From: Acinetobacter sp. WCHAc010034
Lineage (GTDB): Bacteria > Pseudomonadota > Gammaproteobacteria > Pseudomonadales > Moraxellaceae
NCBI RefSeq assembly: GCF_001696615.3
Contig: NZ_CP032279.1
Location: 2,356,001-2,420,000, forward strand
Reading direction: 5' to 3'
Length of the DNA: 64,000 nt
Below are positions 1-9,114 of this stretch, piece by piece (position 1 is the stretch's first letter; the number at the start of each line of letters is the position of its first letter). Both the position numbers and the translations under genes were made by a program. The notes under the pieces were generated by a model. The model made no database searches. It worked only from the letters and a program-made list of their open reading frames with translations, and had not been told where the DNA came from.

Positions 1-34
1 TTCCTTTTTAACATCCTTATAAATAATATTTAAT

Positions 35-532
35 ATGAAAAAACTAATATTTATTTCTATGACCCTTATATCAATGAATATTCAAGCTGAAATAGATAAT
101 TCTATAAGCTTAGATGAAAGGCTAGTAGATAAAGCAAAAGAATTAGTAGACGCAAATAATGAACTAGTACAAGTAAAAGATGTACTTAAATTGAAAGAAG
201 TAAACTGTAACCGCCGAAAAGTAATGAGAGAATACGTAGAATTAGTTAATGAATTAGAGAAATCAAACTTAGATGAACTAAAAAATATAGAAGCCATTGA
301 AAATGATGCAAAAAATGAAACTGACTTTAATGAAGAGAAAAGTTTTAATTTAGTTGTTATGAAACAGCATCAATATTTTAGAGAAAGCTTTAACTCAATG
401 AAACATACGATTTTAGAAGAGATCGAACAAGAAGATAAAAGAATTCAAGAGAAGATGGCAAAAATAGAAGAAAGCGTTATAAAAGCCAAAGAGACGACTT
501 TGGACAGTATATGCAACACAAAAACCGAGTAG
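35..532 (+). CDS. Hypothetical exported coiled-coil protein, AT-rich
   Basis: No family is recognised. The 165-residue product begins with a basic, hydrophobic segment of about 18 residues ending in IQA, which reads as a Sec signal peptide, so the mature protein is probably periplasmic. The rest is very rich in Glu, Lys and Asn with long helical heptad-like stretches, suggesting a coiled coil. Two cysteines (in VNC and SIC contexts) could form a disulfide. The DNA is far more AT-rich than everything that follows, with A/T-ending codons dominating, which suggests horizontal acquisition. Its promoter lies at or beyond the window edge. It ends about 90 bp before a hairpin shared with plsB on the other strand. 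Confidence 0.65.
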   Translation: MKKLIFISMTLISMNIQAEIDNSISLDERLVDKAKELVDANNELVQVKDVLKLKEVNCNRRKVMREYVELVNELEKSNLDELKNIEAIENDAKNETDFNEEKSFNLVVMKQHQYFRESFNSMKHTILEEIEQEDKRIQEKMAKIEESVIKAKETTLDSICNTKTE

Positions 533-622
533 AATGTGAATGCCTAGCAGATCAATTAAATTATTTATTCAATATAATAGGCGTTATACAAAATAAATTT
601 TAATTCCTATTCCTTCATCCAC

Positions 623-662
623 AGCATAGGCACCTGCATTTTTTGCAGATGCCTATGCTTTT
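623..662. terminator. Hairpin between convergent genes
   Basis: A 16-bp stem with a single mismatch (arms 623-638 and 644-659) and a five-T loop lies between the first gene and plsB, which converge. A short T-run follows on the plus strand, so it may terminate transcription from the left; on the minus strand there is no T tract. Confidence 0.55.
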
Positions 663-675
663 AAAAAGAAAGAAA

Positions 676-3249
676 TTACTTCTTCTTGCGCTTCAAGCGC
701 TTCTTCGCCTGTTCAGCAGCCACTTTATCCAGCGTGTCTTTCAGCTCTTCATCGCTGAAGGCGGTGATATGCTGCAGCATCTGCAGGGTCACATCATCCA
801 AGACCAGATTGGCGTACTGCGCGACATTCTTAAAGCTGTCATCAAAGACGATAGCGCCTTCCTCATTTTTGCCGATATAGCCCTGCTCAGTCAGCACTTT
901 AATAAAGCTCTGGAACAGCGCCTTATCAAAGAATTCCGGCGAGTTGAACTCATACAGCACAGACAGGCGCTGGCCGACCAGATGGCTCAGCTCTTCCACT
1001 TGGCGGGTTGAAATATTGCCCGAACCGCGCTGGGTAATCAGCGCCAGCGTCATGTAGTAGCGCTCAAGGCTCTGCATCACAGGCGCAGCCAGCACCGCCA
1101 GCTGGCTGTGGTCTTCGCTGTTCGGCGCAGGGGAAATCAGGTTGCCTTCGGCATCTTCCGAGATCAGCTTGGCCTGAATCAGCGCTTCCGCATAGGCGCA
1201 GATCCGGTCTTTCAGCTCTTCATCCTGCCATTTTAAGAACAGTTCAGCTTTCAGGAACGGATACAGCGTGCGGATGACATTGATCAGATCGCCGCGGCGG
1301 ATGGAGCCGTTATGCTCAACCAAGGCTGCAATCAGGGACGGCAGAATGAAGGCATGCACAATGTTGTTGCGGAAGTAGGTCAGCAGCACCGCCTGGCCGT
1401 CTTCAATCGCAATAATATCGCCTAAGACATGCTTCACGCGCTTAATCAGCTTCAGTTTCAGGCCGTAGGCGATGATTTCCTTGCCGGACAGCGGCGTCAC
1501 CTGCATGCGCTCATCATACGGCAGAGCCGTCAGCAGATTGCGGTAGGTGTCCAGCTGCTTAATGCAGATTTCTTCATCCAGCGTATGCTTTGCCGTCGCC
1601 AGCAGAATCAGCGACAGCAGCGAGACCGGATTGATCACCACGGCGCGGTTGATGTTTTCCAGAATGGCATGCGCTGAACTGTTGACGGCGTCTGACACTT
1701 CCTGCGGAATCGGCGCGTCATTTTTCTCGACTTTGATTTGATCTGCGCCGTGCTGCTTCAGCATGTCATCCAGAAATACAGGTTCGCCGAAATTGACATG
1801 CACTTTGCCGAAAATGCGCTCAATTTTGCGCAAGGTTTTCAGAATGCCCAGAACCGATTCGCCTTCCTTCGGCTTGCCGTTCATCTCGCCGACATAGGTT
1901 GCGCCTTCCATCAGGCGCTCATAGCCGACATAAGTCGGCAGGAACACAATCGGCTTGGCGCGGCCGCGCAGATGGCTGTGCACGGTCATGGCCAGCATGC
2001 CGGTTTTCGGCGGCAGCAGGCGTCCGGTGCGCGAGCGCCCGCCTTCAATGAAGTATTCAATTGGCGTGTTGCGCGACAGAATGCTGTACAGATACTCTTT
2101 AAACACCGTGGTGTACAGGGCGTTGCCGCGGAAGGTGCGGCGGATGAAGAAGGCGCCGCCGCCGCGCAGAATCTGCCCCACAAACGGCATATTCAGGTTG
2201 TCGCCGGCGGCGATGTACGGCACCATCAGGCCGCGCTTGTAAATCACATACGACAGCAGCAGGTAGTCAATGTGGCTGCGGTGGCAGGGGGTATAGATAA
2301 TTTCGTAGTCTTTGGCCAGTTCGCGCACGGTGCTGAAGTTATGCACCTCAACGCCGTCATACAGCTGCGTCCACAGGCGGGTCAGCGCAACATCGGCAAA
2401 GCGCACCGTCGAATGCGAATAGTCGGAAACAATTTCATTTAAAAAGCCGATTGCGCGGCGTTCCGCTTCCACCATGCTGATTTTGCTGCGGATGCTTTCG
2501 CGGCGGATGCTGTCCTGAACATCCGGCGCTTTAATCAGCCCATGCATGACGTTGCGGCGGTCAGACAGGTCGGGGCCGAGCACCACTTCACGCTGCGCAT
2601 CCAGATAATCATTCAGCGTGCTGATGATGTATGTCGCCGGCGATGAATTCGGATGCGTGGTTTTGGCGTAATCAATCAGCGCGCGCAGTGACTGGCCCTG
2701 ATGAAACTCAATATAGGTTTGGCGGCCATGCAGGCCGATATTCACTAGCTGCTTGACTTTGCTTGGCGTAGACCAGGTATCGGTAAACAGCAGCTTCAGC
2801 CATGAATCTTCTTTTTCCGGATCGCGGCCCCACAGCAGGGTCACGGGAATCAGCTCGACATCCAAATCCGGCTGCTGCTCCAGAGCGTCTATCAAGCGGA
2901 GCAGGCGCGGCGGAAAAGCGTGCGGCGGCGGGTTCAGCAGATTGTTTTCGTCGCGGTGCTGCAGGAACAGCACCGAGGCTTTTTCGCTGTGCTGCCCCAG
3001 CACCAGCGGGTTCAGCGCGGGCTGCAGCTTCAGGCGCCGGGTTTCGCCGTCCACCACCAGCGCATTGCTGCGCGAATGGTTCAGCAGGACATAGCAGACA
3101 ATTTTCTGCGGGGAGCTTGTGCTGTCTTCGCTCTGGGCGGCAGGCGCCGGTTCGGCGGGAACCTCTCCCAGAACGTGCGGTGTGACAACCAGGTCAATCA
3201 GCTTGCTGGAAAGCTTTCTATACATTTGACCAAAACCACTTTTGGGCAT
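676..3249 (-). CDS. plsB: Glycerol-3-phosphate 1-O-acyltransferase PlsB
   Basis: PlsB transfers an acyl chain from acyl-CoA or acyl-ACP to the sn-1 position of glycerol-3-phosphate, the first step of phospholipid synthesis at the inner membrane. The 857-residue length matches the long PlsB family (E. coli about 807), with a C-terminal Lys/Arg-rich tail. The acyltransferase motif I (HRSHIDY, an H-x4-D box) sits near the middle, followed by GGGAFFIRR (block II), FIEGGRSRTG (block III) and the VFLPTYVGYE block IV. The start is preceded by GAGGAG-type sequence on the minus strand. It is divergent from tesB, so two lipid-related genes share an upstream region. Confidence 0.96.
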   Translation of the reverse strand: MPKSGFGQMYRKLSSKLIDLVVTPHVLGEVPAEPAPAAQSEDSTSSPQKIVCYVLLNHSRSNALVVDGETRRLKLQPALNPLVLGQHSEKASVLFLQHRDENNLLNPPPHAFPPRLLRLIDALEQQPDLDVELIPVTLLWGRDPEKEDSWLKLLFTDTWSTPSKVKQLVNIGLHGRQTYIEFHQGQSLRALIDYAKTTHPNSSPATYIISTLNDYLDAQREVVLGPDLSDRRNVMHGLIKAPDVQDSIRRESIRSKISMVEAERRAIGFLNEIVSDYSHSTVRFADVALTRLWTQLYDGVEVHNFSTVRELAKDYEIIYTPCHRSHIDYLLLSYVIYKRGLMVPYIAAGDNLNMPFVGQILRGGGAFFIRRTFRGNALYTTVFKEYLYSILSRNTPIEYFIEGGRSRTGRLLPPKTGMLAMTVHSHLRGRAKPIVFLPTYVGYERLMEGATYVGEMNGKPKEGESVLGILKTLRKIERIFGKVHVNFGEPVFLDDMLKQHGADQIKVEKNDAPIPQEVSDAVNSSAHAILENINRAVVINPVSLLSLILLATAKHTLDEEICIKQLDTYRNLLTALPYDERMQVTPLSGKEIIAYGLKLKLIKRVKHVLGDIIAIEDGQAVLLTYFRNNIVHAFILPSLIAALVEHNGSIRRGDLINVIRTLYPFLKAELFLKWQDEELKDRICAYAEALIQAKLISEDAEGNLISPAPNSEDHSQLAVLAAPVMQSLERYYMTLALITQRGSGNISTRQVEELSHLVGQRLSVLYEFNSPEFFDKALFQSFIKVLTEQGYIGKNEEGAIVFDDSFKNVAQYANLVLDDVTLQMLQHITAFSDEELKDTLDKVAAEQAKKRLKRKKK

Positions 3250-3536
3250 ACAAACTCCTCGTTAAACAGCCAAAGCCCCGGAAAGCCGGAGGCGGGCCGC
3301 TATTTTGCGTAATTGCGCTGAAATGCAGTATGCCATTTTCTGACAAATTGCGCGCTAAGTGTAAGATTTTATCGTTAAAAAACGTATTTTTAGCGGATTA
3401 TGCCGAAATCCGGCGTGACAGGGCAGTCAGCCAATCTCTAGGGTTTTGCTCTGGATTTATGGCAATATAGAAGCATTTCGCACGCCTGATGGCTTTTGCC
3501 TGGCCTGGCGCCATCCCACATATGAATAGGTTGCTT

Positions 3537-4409
3537 ATGAATGCCTTAACGCAAGAACTTGTTGAACTGCTCAGCCTGGAAAAGCTGGAAGAAAATCTTT
3601 TCCGCGGGCAGAGCCGCAATCTGGTGGGCAAGCGCGTGTTCGGCGGCCAAGTGCTGGGGCAGGCCTTAAGGGCTGCCTCCTATACGGCAGACCGCCCTGC
3701 GCATTCCCTGCATGCCTATTTTTTATACGGCGGCGATGTCAATGCGCCGATTATCTATGAAGTTGACCGCCTGCGCGACGGCAAAAGCTTTGTCAGCCGC
3801 CAGGTGCGCGCCATTCAGCATGGCCGGACGATTTTCACCGCAATGGTGTCTTTTGCCGGCTATGAAGACGGCTTGAATTACCAGATTTCGGAGCCTGAAT
3901 ATCCGGCGCCGCAAAGCCTGAAAAATGAGGCTGAGCTGAAAAAGCAGATGGTGGAATTTGTGCCAGAAAATGTGCGCGCCAGCTTTATGCGCGACCGCCA
4001 TGTGGAAATCCGCCCGATCAACCCCAGCAATCCGTACCAGCCGCAGCCGGAAGCTCCGACCTATGCGCATTACCTGCGCACGCATGACGCGATTGCGCCC
4101 GAAGTGGATGAGGTCTCCCTGCATCAGGCCATTGCCGCCTTCTATTCAGACTTTACCTTAATGACTACGGCGCTGCGCCCGCATGGCCTCAGCTATTTGT
4201 CGCCCAGCCTGCAATGCGCCAGCATAGACCATGCCATGTATTTCCATAAGCCGTTCCGTGTAGATGAATGGATGCTCTACGATATGGATGCAACGGTCAG
4301 CGCCAGTTCGCGCGGCCTGAATTTTGGCCGGATGTGGCAAAACGGCGAGCTGGTCTGCAGCACCACGCAGGAAGGCTTAATCCGCCTGCGCGAGATTGAA
4401 ACGCAATAA
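3537..4409 (+). CDS. tesB: Acyl-CoA thioesterase II TesB
   Basis: A hot-dog fold thioesterase that hydrolyses medium- and long-chain acyl-CoA to free fatty acid and CoA. The 290-residue product aligns end to end from memory with E. coli TesB (286 aa): the N-terminal LEKLEENLFRGQS, the VFGGQVLGQAL block, the HSLHAYFLYGGD segment and the C-terminal double hot-dog half with IDHAMYFHKPF. An upstream in-frame ATG at 3489 would add 16 residues absent from the family; AGG at 3528-3530 precedes the chosen ATG with good spacing, and ATG at 3522 is another possibility. It diverges from plsB and is probably a single-gene unit. Confidence 0.93.
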   Translation: MNALTQELVELLSLEKLEENLFRGQSRNLVGKRVFGGQVLGQALRAASYTADRPAHSLHAYFLYGGDVNAPIIYEVDRLRDGKSFVSRQVRAIQHGRTIFTAMVSFAGYEDGLNYQISEPEYPAPQSLKNEAELKKQMVEFVPENVRASFMRDRHVEIRPINPSNPYQPQPEAPTYAHYLRTHDAIAPEVDEVSLHQAIAAFYSDFTLMTTALRPHGLSYLSPSLQCASIDHAMYFHKPFRVDEWMLYDMDATVSASSRGLNFGRMWQNGELVCSTTQEGLIRLREIETQ

Positions 4410-4472
4410 TCAGCATGCTGTTTCAACATCAAAAAATTAACATCAAAAATAATAAAAAATATGGGGGATGCT

Positions 4473-5141
4473 GTGCTTTTCAATTCAAATGAACGGAAAT
4501 TTCAGCACCGCTCCATGTTTATGCTGGCTGCCGGTTTATGCCTGAGTCTTGCCGGCTGTGCTGATATTGCGGAAACGCCGGAATATCAGGCCGCCTGTCA
4601 TGGCAAACCGCTGAAGAAAAGTGACCGGATGCGCGCCCGTGAAGACGGCTACGTCATTAATGAGCAGTATCAATGCATAGATAAGGCATCTTATGCCGCA
4701 ATGCAGGAAGCTGAAGCGCGCTGGCAGGCTGCTCATACGCCTGAAGCCATTGCAAAAAGCAAAGCTGAGGATCAAGCCCGCATTGCGCAGCTGAATCAAG
4801 AGATGGCGCAAAGAGAGGCGCGGCGCAAGGCAGAGCAGGAAGCCAAACGGGCTTTAAGATATGAATTGCATTTGGTTGAGATCAATCAGGCATCGGCTGC
4901 TGAGCTGGCTGAAGTGTGCAGCATTCAACAAGATGCAGCTGAAAGCATTGTTCAGGAACGCGCCAATGGCGGGCAGTTTAAGGACTGGGCAGACGCCGTT
5001 CATCGGGTCATCGCGCTCAGCTCAGCGCAAAATGCAGTCTTTGCGTCAGTCTGCGGCTTAACTGTAAATGGCGCAAGCTTAAATGGCGCGCCGGCAAATG
5101 AAGAAGCCGCCCAAATGATTTTCCAGCGCGGCCTGCGCTGA
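4473..5141 (+). CDS. Lipoprotein with ComEA-like helix-hairpin-helix domain
   Basis: About 222 residues. A hydrophobic stretch ends in LSLAGC, a lipobox, so the mature protein is probably a membrane-anchored lipoprotein from the Cys near residue 29. Residues around 75-130 are charged and Ala/Glu/Arg-rich, likely helical. The C-terminal part (about 133-175) has the layout of a ComEA/HhH_3 domain: INQASAAELAEV, then an A-x2-I-x3-R block and GGQF. The usual hairpin PGIG is replaced by CSIQ, so DNA binding is uncertain. The GTG at 4473 is preferred because GGGGGA lies just upstream; ATG 4461 or ATG 4515 are alternatives. No competence genes are adjacent. Confidence 0.75.
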   Translation: MLFNSNERKFQHRSMFMLAAGLCLSLAGCADIAETPEYQAACHGKPLKKSDRMRAREDGYVINEQYQCIDKASYAAMQEAEARWQAAHTPEAIAKSKAEDQARIAQLNQEMAQREARRKAEQEAKRALRYELHLVEINQASAAELAEVCSIQQDAAESIVQERANGGQFKDWADAVHRVIALSSAQNAVFASVCGLTVNGASLNGAPANEEAAQMIFQRGLR

Positions 5142-5268
5142 GCGCATTAGGTCTGAACAGGGTATTTTTTAATGGCTTTCCGCCATCAGGCTGCGGCAAA
5201 AAAATCCTCGATTCTGCTTATCCGGCATGGCATAGTGCCTGCAGGACAGAACATAAAAGCGCAAAGCA

Positions 5269-6516
5269 ATGAGCTTGAATACACAGATTTTATTGGCTGC
5301 CATTTTAGGCGCCGCCTTTGGTTTTTTGCTGAACCAGTTCCCGCAGACGCAGTTTTTTGAATTCAGCCTGTACGGCTTGGGTATTGCCGGCAGCGTGTTC
5401 ATCGGCCTGCTGAAAATGCTGCTGATTCCCCTGATTTTCAGTTCAATTGTGGTCGGGGTCTCCAACCTGCAGGCGGGCGGGCAGCTCAGCCGGGTGTGGA
5501 AAATTACCTTGGCCTGCTGCGTGACCACCACCACGCTGGCGCTGATTTTAGGCCTGGCCTGCGCGCATATTTTTCAGGTCGGCAAAGGCGTGGATATCAT
5601 GATGTTTCAGGACGCCATGAATCAGCACCAGACTCCGGACACCTTAACGCCGGCATCTTTCTTTAGCAATTTCATTCAAAACACCCTGATCAATCCCTTT
5701 AAGGCTTTTGCCGAGGGTAATGTGCTGGCGGTGGTGGTGTTCGCCTTATTTATTGGCGCTGCGCTGGTGAAAGGCGGCGACAAGTTCCGCAGCGTGCGCA
5801 AGCTCAGCCAGCAGTTTTTTGACATTATGATGCTGATGATCGGCTGGGTGATGAAGCTGGCGCCGCTGGGCATTTTTGCGCTGCTGGCCAAGCTGATTTC
5901 GACCGAAGATATTTCGGTGCTGAGCCGCCTGGCGGAATTTGCTGCTGTGGTCACCGGCACTACAATTTTTCATGGCGCGGTGGTGCTGCCGCTGCTGCTG
6001 TGGATTTTTGGCAAGATGAATCCTGTGACCTTTTTTAAAGGCGCGCGGGCGGCCCTGATTACCGCATTCGCCACCAGTTCCAGTTCGGCGGCCATGCCGC
6101 TGTCGATGAAATGCGCGCAGGAAAATTTAGGCGTGCGCCCGCAGACCGCGGGTTTTGTAATTCCATTGGGCACGCAGCTGAATATGGACGGCACGGCTTT
6201 ATACGAGGCGGCGGCGGCGCTGTTTATTGCCAATCTGATGGGGCTGGATTTAACCCTGGGCCAGCAGCTGGTGGTCTGCGCCACAGCAATGATCGCTTCA
6301 CTGGGCGCGCCGGGCATTCCCAGCGCAGGCATGGTGACGATGATCATGGTGCTGCAGTCGGTGGGCCTGCCGGCCGAAGCCATTGCGATTCTGCTGCCGA
6401 TTGACCGGCTGCTGGACACCGTGCGCACCGTAGTGAATGTGCAAGGCGATATGATGATCAGCGTGGTGGTCGACCGCCATACACAGGATGCCGGTGCGCC
6501 GGCTTCATCCAGCTGA
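5269..6516 (+). CDS. Dicarboxylate/amino acid:cation symporter (DAACS family)
   Basis: An inner-membrane secondary transporter of the glutamate/aspartate/C4-dicarboxylate family (GltP/DctA/GltT fold) that couples uptake to protons or sodium. The 415 residues contain eight or so hydrophobic segments and the family signature blocks: the serine-rich TSSSSAAMPLSM loop (hairpin HP1), the NMDGTALYEA motif (TM7) and the GAPGIPSAG hairpin HP2 with the later PIDRLLDTVRT segment (TM8). The substrate cannot be deduced from sequence; dicarboxylate or acidic amino acid uptake is the family expectation. It is convergent with the hydrolase pseudogene on the right and stands alone. Confidence 0.92.
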   Translation: MSLNTQILLAAILGAAFGFLLNQFPQTQFFEFSLYGLGIAGSVFIGLLKMLLIPLIFSSIVVGVSNLQAGGQLSRVWKITLACCVTTTTLALILGLACAHIFQVGKGVDIMMFQDAMNQHQTPDTLTPASFFSNFIQNTLINPFKAFAEGNVLAVVVFALFIGAALVKGGDKFRSVRKLSQQFFDIMMLMIGWVMKLAPLGIFALLAKLISTEDISVLSRLAEFAAVVTGTTIFHGAVVLPLLLWIFGKMNPVTFFKGARAALITAFATSSSSAAMPLSMKCAQENLGVRPQTAGFVIPLGTQLNMDGTALYEAAAALFIANLMGLDLTLGQQLVVCATAMIASLGAPGIPSAGMVTMIMVLQSVGLPAEAIAILLPIDRLLDTVRTVVNVQGDMMISVVVDRHTQDAGAPASSS

Positions 6517-6547
6517 AGCGGGCATGCCGGCATGGCTGGCTTTTGAC

Positions 6548-7495
6548 TTAAGCGATTTTCAGGGCGGCCCGCTTGGCGGCAGGGGACTGATTGAGATAGG
6601 CGACGGCATCTTCGGTTTTGGCTTCATGCACCGGGTCATACCACGGCATTAAATAGCCCAGCTGCTGCGACACCAGCCAGAACGGGCTGGGCATCAGCTG
6701 ATTGTCCGCCTGAGCGGTGCGGCGCCATTCCCGCCAGATCCACGGCTTATAGACTGCCGGACGGATGGATTTAAAGCGCGGATCCTGCTGCATGATATGC
6801 GCGGCGCCGTCAACCCAAAGGCCGAGTACGGCGGCAATCACCGCGACACTCAGGTAATAGCGGGCAATGTAGCCGCCGCCTAAATGGCGGTACAGGTCAA
6901 AGGCCACGGTGCGGTGCTCAATTTCTTCCGCGCCGTGCCATTTAATCAGGTCCAGCATGGCGGCGTCCGCTCCCAGCCTTTCCCATCCGGTGTTGTACAG
7001 CGCGTATTTGCCCAGCACGCAGGTCATATGCTCCACGGTGGCAATAATTCCCAGACGGAATAGATCCCACTGATGCAGCAGCGGCTGCGGCACTTTCAGG
7101 CCCAGCGGCTCATCGGCCAGAAGCTTGCCGAACAGGAAATCCATCACGGCTAAATTGCGCTGAATATCGATATTGCGCGCAGCCAGATATTCGGTATTGG
7201 CCGAATGATGCGCCTGCGCATGCATGGCTTCCTGGCGGATAAAGGCCTGCACATCCGCTTTCAGCTTTTCATCCCGGATCTGCGGCAGCACCTTGTTGTA
7301 CAGGCGGCAGAACCAGAACTAGCCCGCAGGCAAAATCATATTAATTTCATTGATGAAATAGCTGACAAAGGGCTGCTGCGGCACCCAGTCCACAGGCGTA
7401 TCGCGCCATTCAAATTTGACTTTGCGCGGCTGAATCCGGTAGCCGATGGACGAGCCGGCGTTCGGGTTTCTAAGGCGGGAGAAAAGCTTCATCAT
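6548..7495 (-). pseudogene. Metal-dependent hydrolase family gene interrupted by an in-frame TAG
   Basis: Read from ATG at 7495 the frame encodes a protein of the predicted metal-dependent hydrolase family PF10118 (about 315 codons), a likely membrane-associated di-iron or metal protein. Family features include FIRQEAMHAQAHH and WHGAEEIEHRTVAFDLY, His/Glu clusters that probably bind metal. Codon 59 is TAG (7319-7321), directly after INMILPAG and before FWFCRLYN; both sides are in the same frame and look like family sequence, so one base change from GAG (or AAG/CAG) would explain the stop. A GTG at 7291 could reinitiate a 247-residue product lacking the N-terminus. It is convergent with the symporter gene. 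Confidence 0.78.
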
Positions 7496-7634
7496 ACTGT
7501 CCTTGCTGTTTTTGCGCGCAGCGCATCTGCTTTACCGGATTCAGTATGGAAAAAAAATCCTGAACTGTGTTTAGCAATTCAGGACATTCCGCTGTCAAAA
7601 AATGAAATTCTTTGTCAGGCAGTAAAGCGGGGCA

Positions 7635-8492
7635 TTATTCTTTAGGGGCGGCTGGCGCTTCATTTTCAGCGTCTGCAGGCGCAGCACCTTCAAAATCAGC
7701 TTCTTCCTCAAAGCCGGCTTCAGCGTCATCCGCTTCAGCTTCCGGAATGCTGTTCAGGTCAAACTCGCTGGCCTGTTCCAGCGTGAAGTTCAGGCGTCCG
7801 CCCATCACGCTGGCCAGCTCTTCCAAGCCCTGCTTGTTCAGTGAAGAGAACAGCTGAATGGAGAAATCCAGCTTCATCTTTTTCAATTGCGCTTTGACTT
7901 CCTGCAGAGCCTTGGACGCCGGGCCGCGGTTCAGCTTGTCCGACTTGGTCAGCAGCACATGCACGAACAGCTTGCGCGAGTAAGCCCATTCCAGCATCAT
8001 CACGTCAAAATGCTGCAGCGGATGGCGGATGTCCATCAGCAGCACCAGGCCCTGCAGGCTCTGGCGGTGAATCAGGTAATTTTCCAGCTCTTTCTGCCAG
8101 ACAATTTTCATCGCTTCCGGCACGGCGGCGTAGCCGTAGCCCGGCAAGTCGACCAGGCGCTGATCAGGATTGCCCAGGCTGAAAAAGTTGATCATTTGGG
8201 TGCGGCCGGGCTTTTTCGATGCGCGCGCCAGCTGCTTCTGGTTGGTCAGGGCGTTGATTGCGCTGGACTTGCCGGCATTGGAGCGGCCGGCAAAAGCGAT
8301 TTCGTAGCCGCTGTCTTCCACGCATAAATTCAGTTTAGGCGCACTCATTAAGAATTCCGCTTTGCGCAGCCAATTCAATGCGCGAACAGAGTATTCAGTA
8401 ATGGCAGGATCAACTTGCTTTTCATAGCTGATCTTTTGCTTCGGCCCATTGGCTGTTTTACTGTTTTTGGACTTTCCTCTGCTCTGGTGCAT
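7635..8492 (-). CDS. engB: Ribosome biogenesis GTPase YihA/EngB
   Basis: An essential Era-like GTPase that helps assemble the 50S subunit. The 285 residues contain the full set of GTPase motifs: G1 GRSNAGKSS (about 69-77), a TQMINFF switch region, G3 DLPGYG (115-120) and G4 TKSD (182-185). The segment FLMSAPKLN matches the E. coli start region, so about 45 residues are an N-terminal extension rich in Lys and Ser. The C-terminal 60 or so residues after LNFTLEQ form an acidic Ala/Glu/Asp-rich tail. Both ends make it much longer than the usual 200-residue protein. It appears to be transcribed alone. Confidence 0.94.
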   Translation of the reverse strand: MHQSRGKSKNSKTANGPKQKISYEKQVDPAITEYSVRALNWLRKAEFLMSAPKLNLCVEDSGYEIAFAGRSNAGKSSAINALTNQKQLARASKKPGRTQMINFFSLGNPDQRLVDLPGYGYAAVPEAMKIVWQKELENYLIHRQSLQGLVLLMDIRHPLQHFDVMMLEWAYSRKLFVHVLLTKSDKLNRGPASKALQEVKAQLKKMKLDFSIQLFSSLNKQGLEELASVMGGRLNFTLEQASEFDLNSIPEAEADDAEAGFEEEADFEGAAPADAENEAPAAPKE

Positions 8493-8580
8493 ATCTGAAC
8501 TTCATTCAAAACCTATCAAGCAGGCATTATAAAGGAAGTCGCGCGGGCAAGCGAACTTTGCAGCGCCAAAGCTGCGGAAG

Positions 8581-9024
8581 CTAGAGGTTAATCAGCTGAA
8601 TCGGCGAATGCGTGCTGTATTTGGATGCAGCCGGCGCGCTGAGCACATCGGCGAGGGTGTATTGATCCAGGCTTTGGTAAAACTGCTCCAGCGCATGATC
8701 CAGAATGCCTTTCAGCCCGCAATTGCTGCGGAGCACGCAGGGCGGGGTATTGCATTCCACAATCGGCGTTTCCCGCTGCAGGATGCGCACCGCCTGCCCC
8801 AGCCTCAGCTGCAGCGCTTCCGGATTCAGCCGGATGCCGCCGCCTTTGCCGCGGGTGGTGATCAGCCAGTTCTGCTTGCCCATAAAGTGCACAATTTTAA
8901 CCAAATGGTTTTGCGACACATGCAGATCCTGCGCAATTTCCGCAACCGTATACGGCATATCCCGGGGCTGGGAGATGTACATTAAAATACGGAGGGCGTA
9001 ATCGGTGAATTTATTTAATTGCAT
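8581..9024 (-). CDS. nsrR: Rrf2-family nitric oxide-sensing repressor NsrR
   Basis: A 147-residue winged-helix regulator that uses an iron-sulfur cluster to sense NO. The N-terminal LNKFTDYALRILMYI and the recognition segment HVSQNHLVKIVHFM are typical of Rrf2 proteins, and the wing RGKGGGIRL follows. Three cysteines with C-x4-C-x5-C spacing (C91, C96, C102) match the NsrR cluster ligands. It lies directly downstream of hmp in the same direction, and the hmp promoter carries sequences matching the NsrR operator, so the protein very probably represses hmp until NO is present. Confidence 0.93.
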   Translation of the reverse strand: MQLNKFTDYALRILMYISQPRDMPYTVAEIAQDLHVSQNHLVKIVHFMGKQNWLITTRGKGGGIRLNPEALQLRLGQAVRILQRETPIVECNTPPCVLRSNCGLKGILDHALEQFYQSLDQYTLADVLSAPAASKYSTHSPIQLINL

Positions 9025-9059
9025 GCCTGCACAGATATTTTCAGAAGTTGAATGAATAA

Positions 9060-9088
9060 AGGCTAGTCTAGCATAACCAGACCAGCCT
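9060..9088 (-). terminator. Possible weak terminator between hmp and nsrR
   Basis: A 10-bp stem with one mismatch (9060-9069 with 9079-9088) stands just after the hmp stop codon. On the minus strand it is followed by TTTATTC, only a modest T-rich run, so read-through into nsrR is likely. Confidence 0.4.
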
Positions 9089-9114
9089 CACATCTCATGC
9101 TGAACGCTTGGGTT

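Noticed and set aside
1738..2442. Long open frame antisense to plsB (about 234 codons)
   Set aside because: It lies fully inside plsB, is composed of Ala/Gln/His-rich codon shadows and has no ribosome binding site or family resemblance.
7291..7495. Hydrolase gene simply starting at GTG 7291
   Set aside because: Family-like sequence continues upstream of the TAG in the same frame, so the stop is an interruption rather than the gene boundary.
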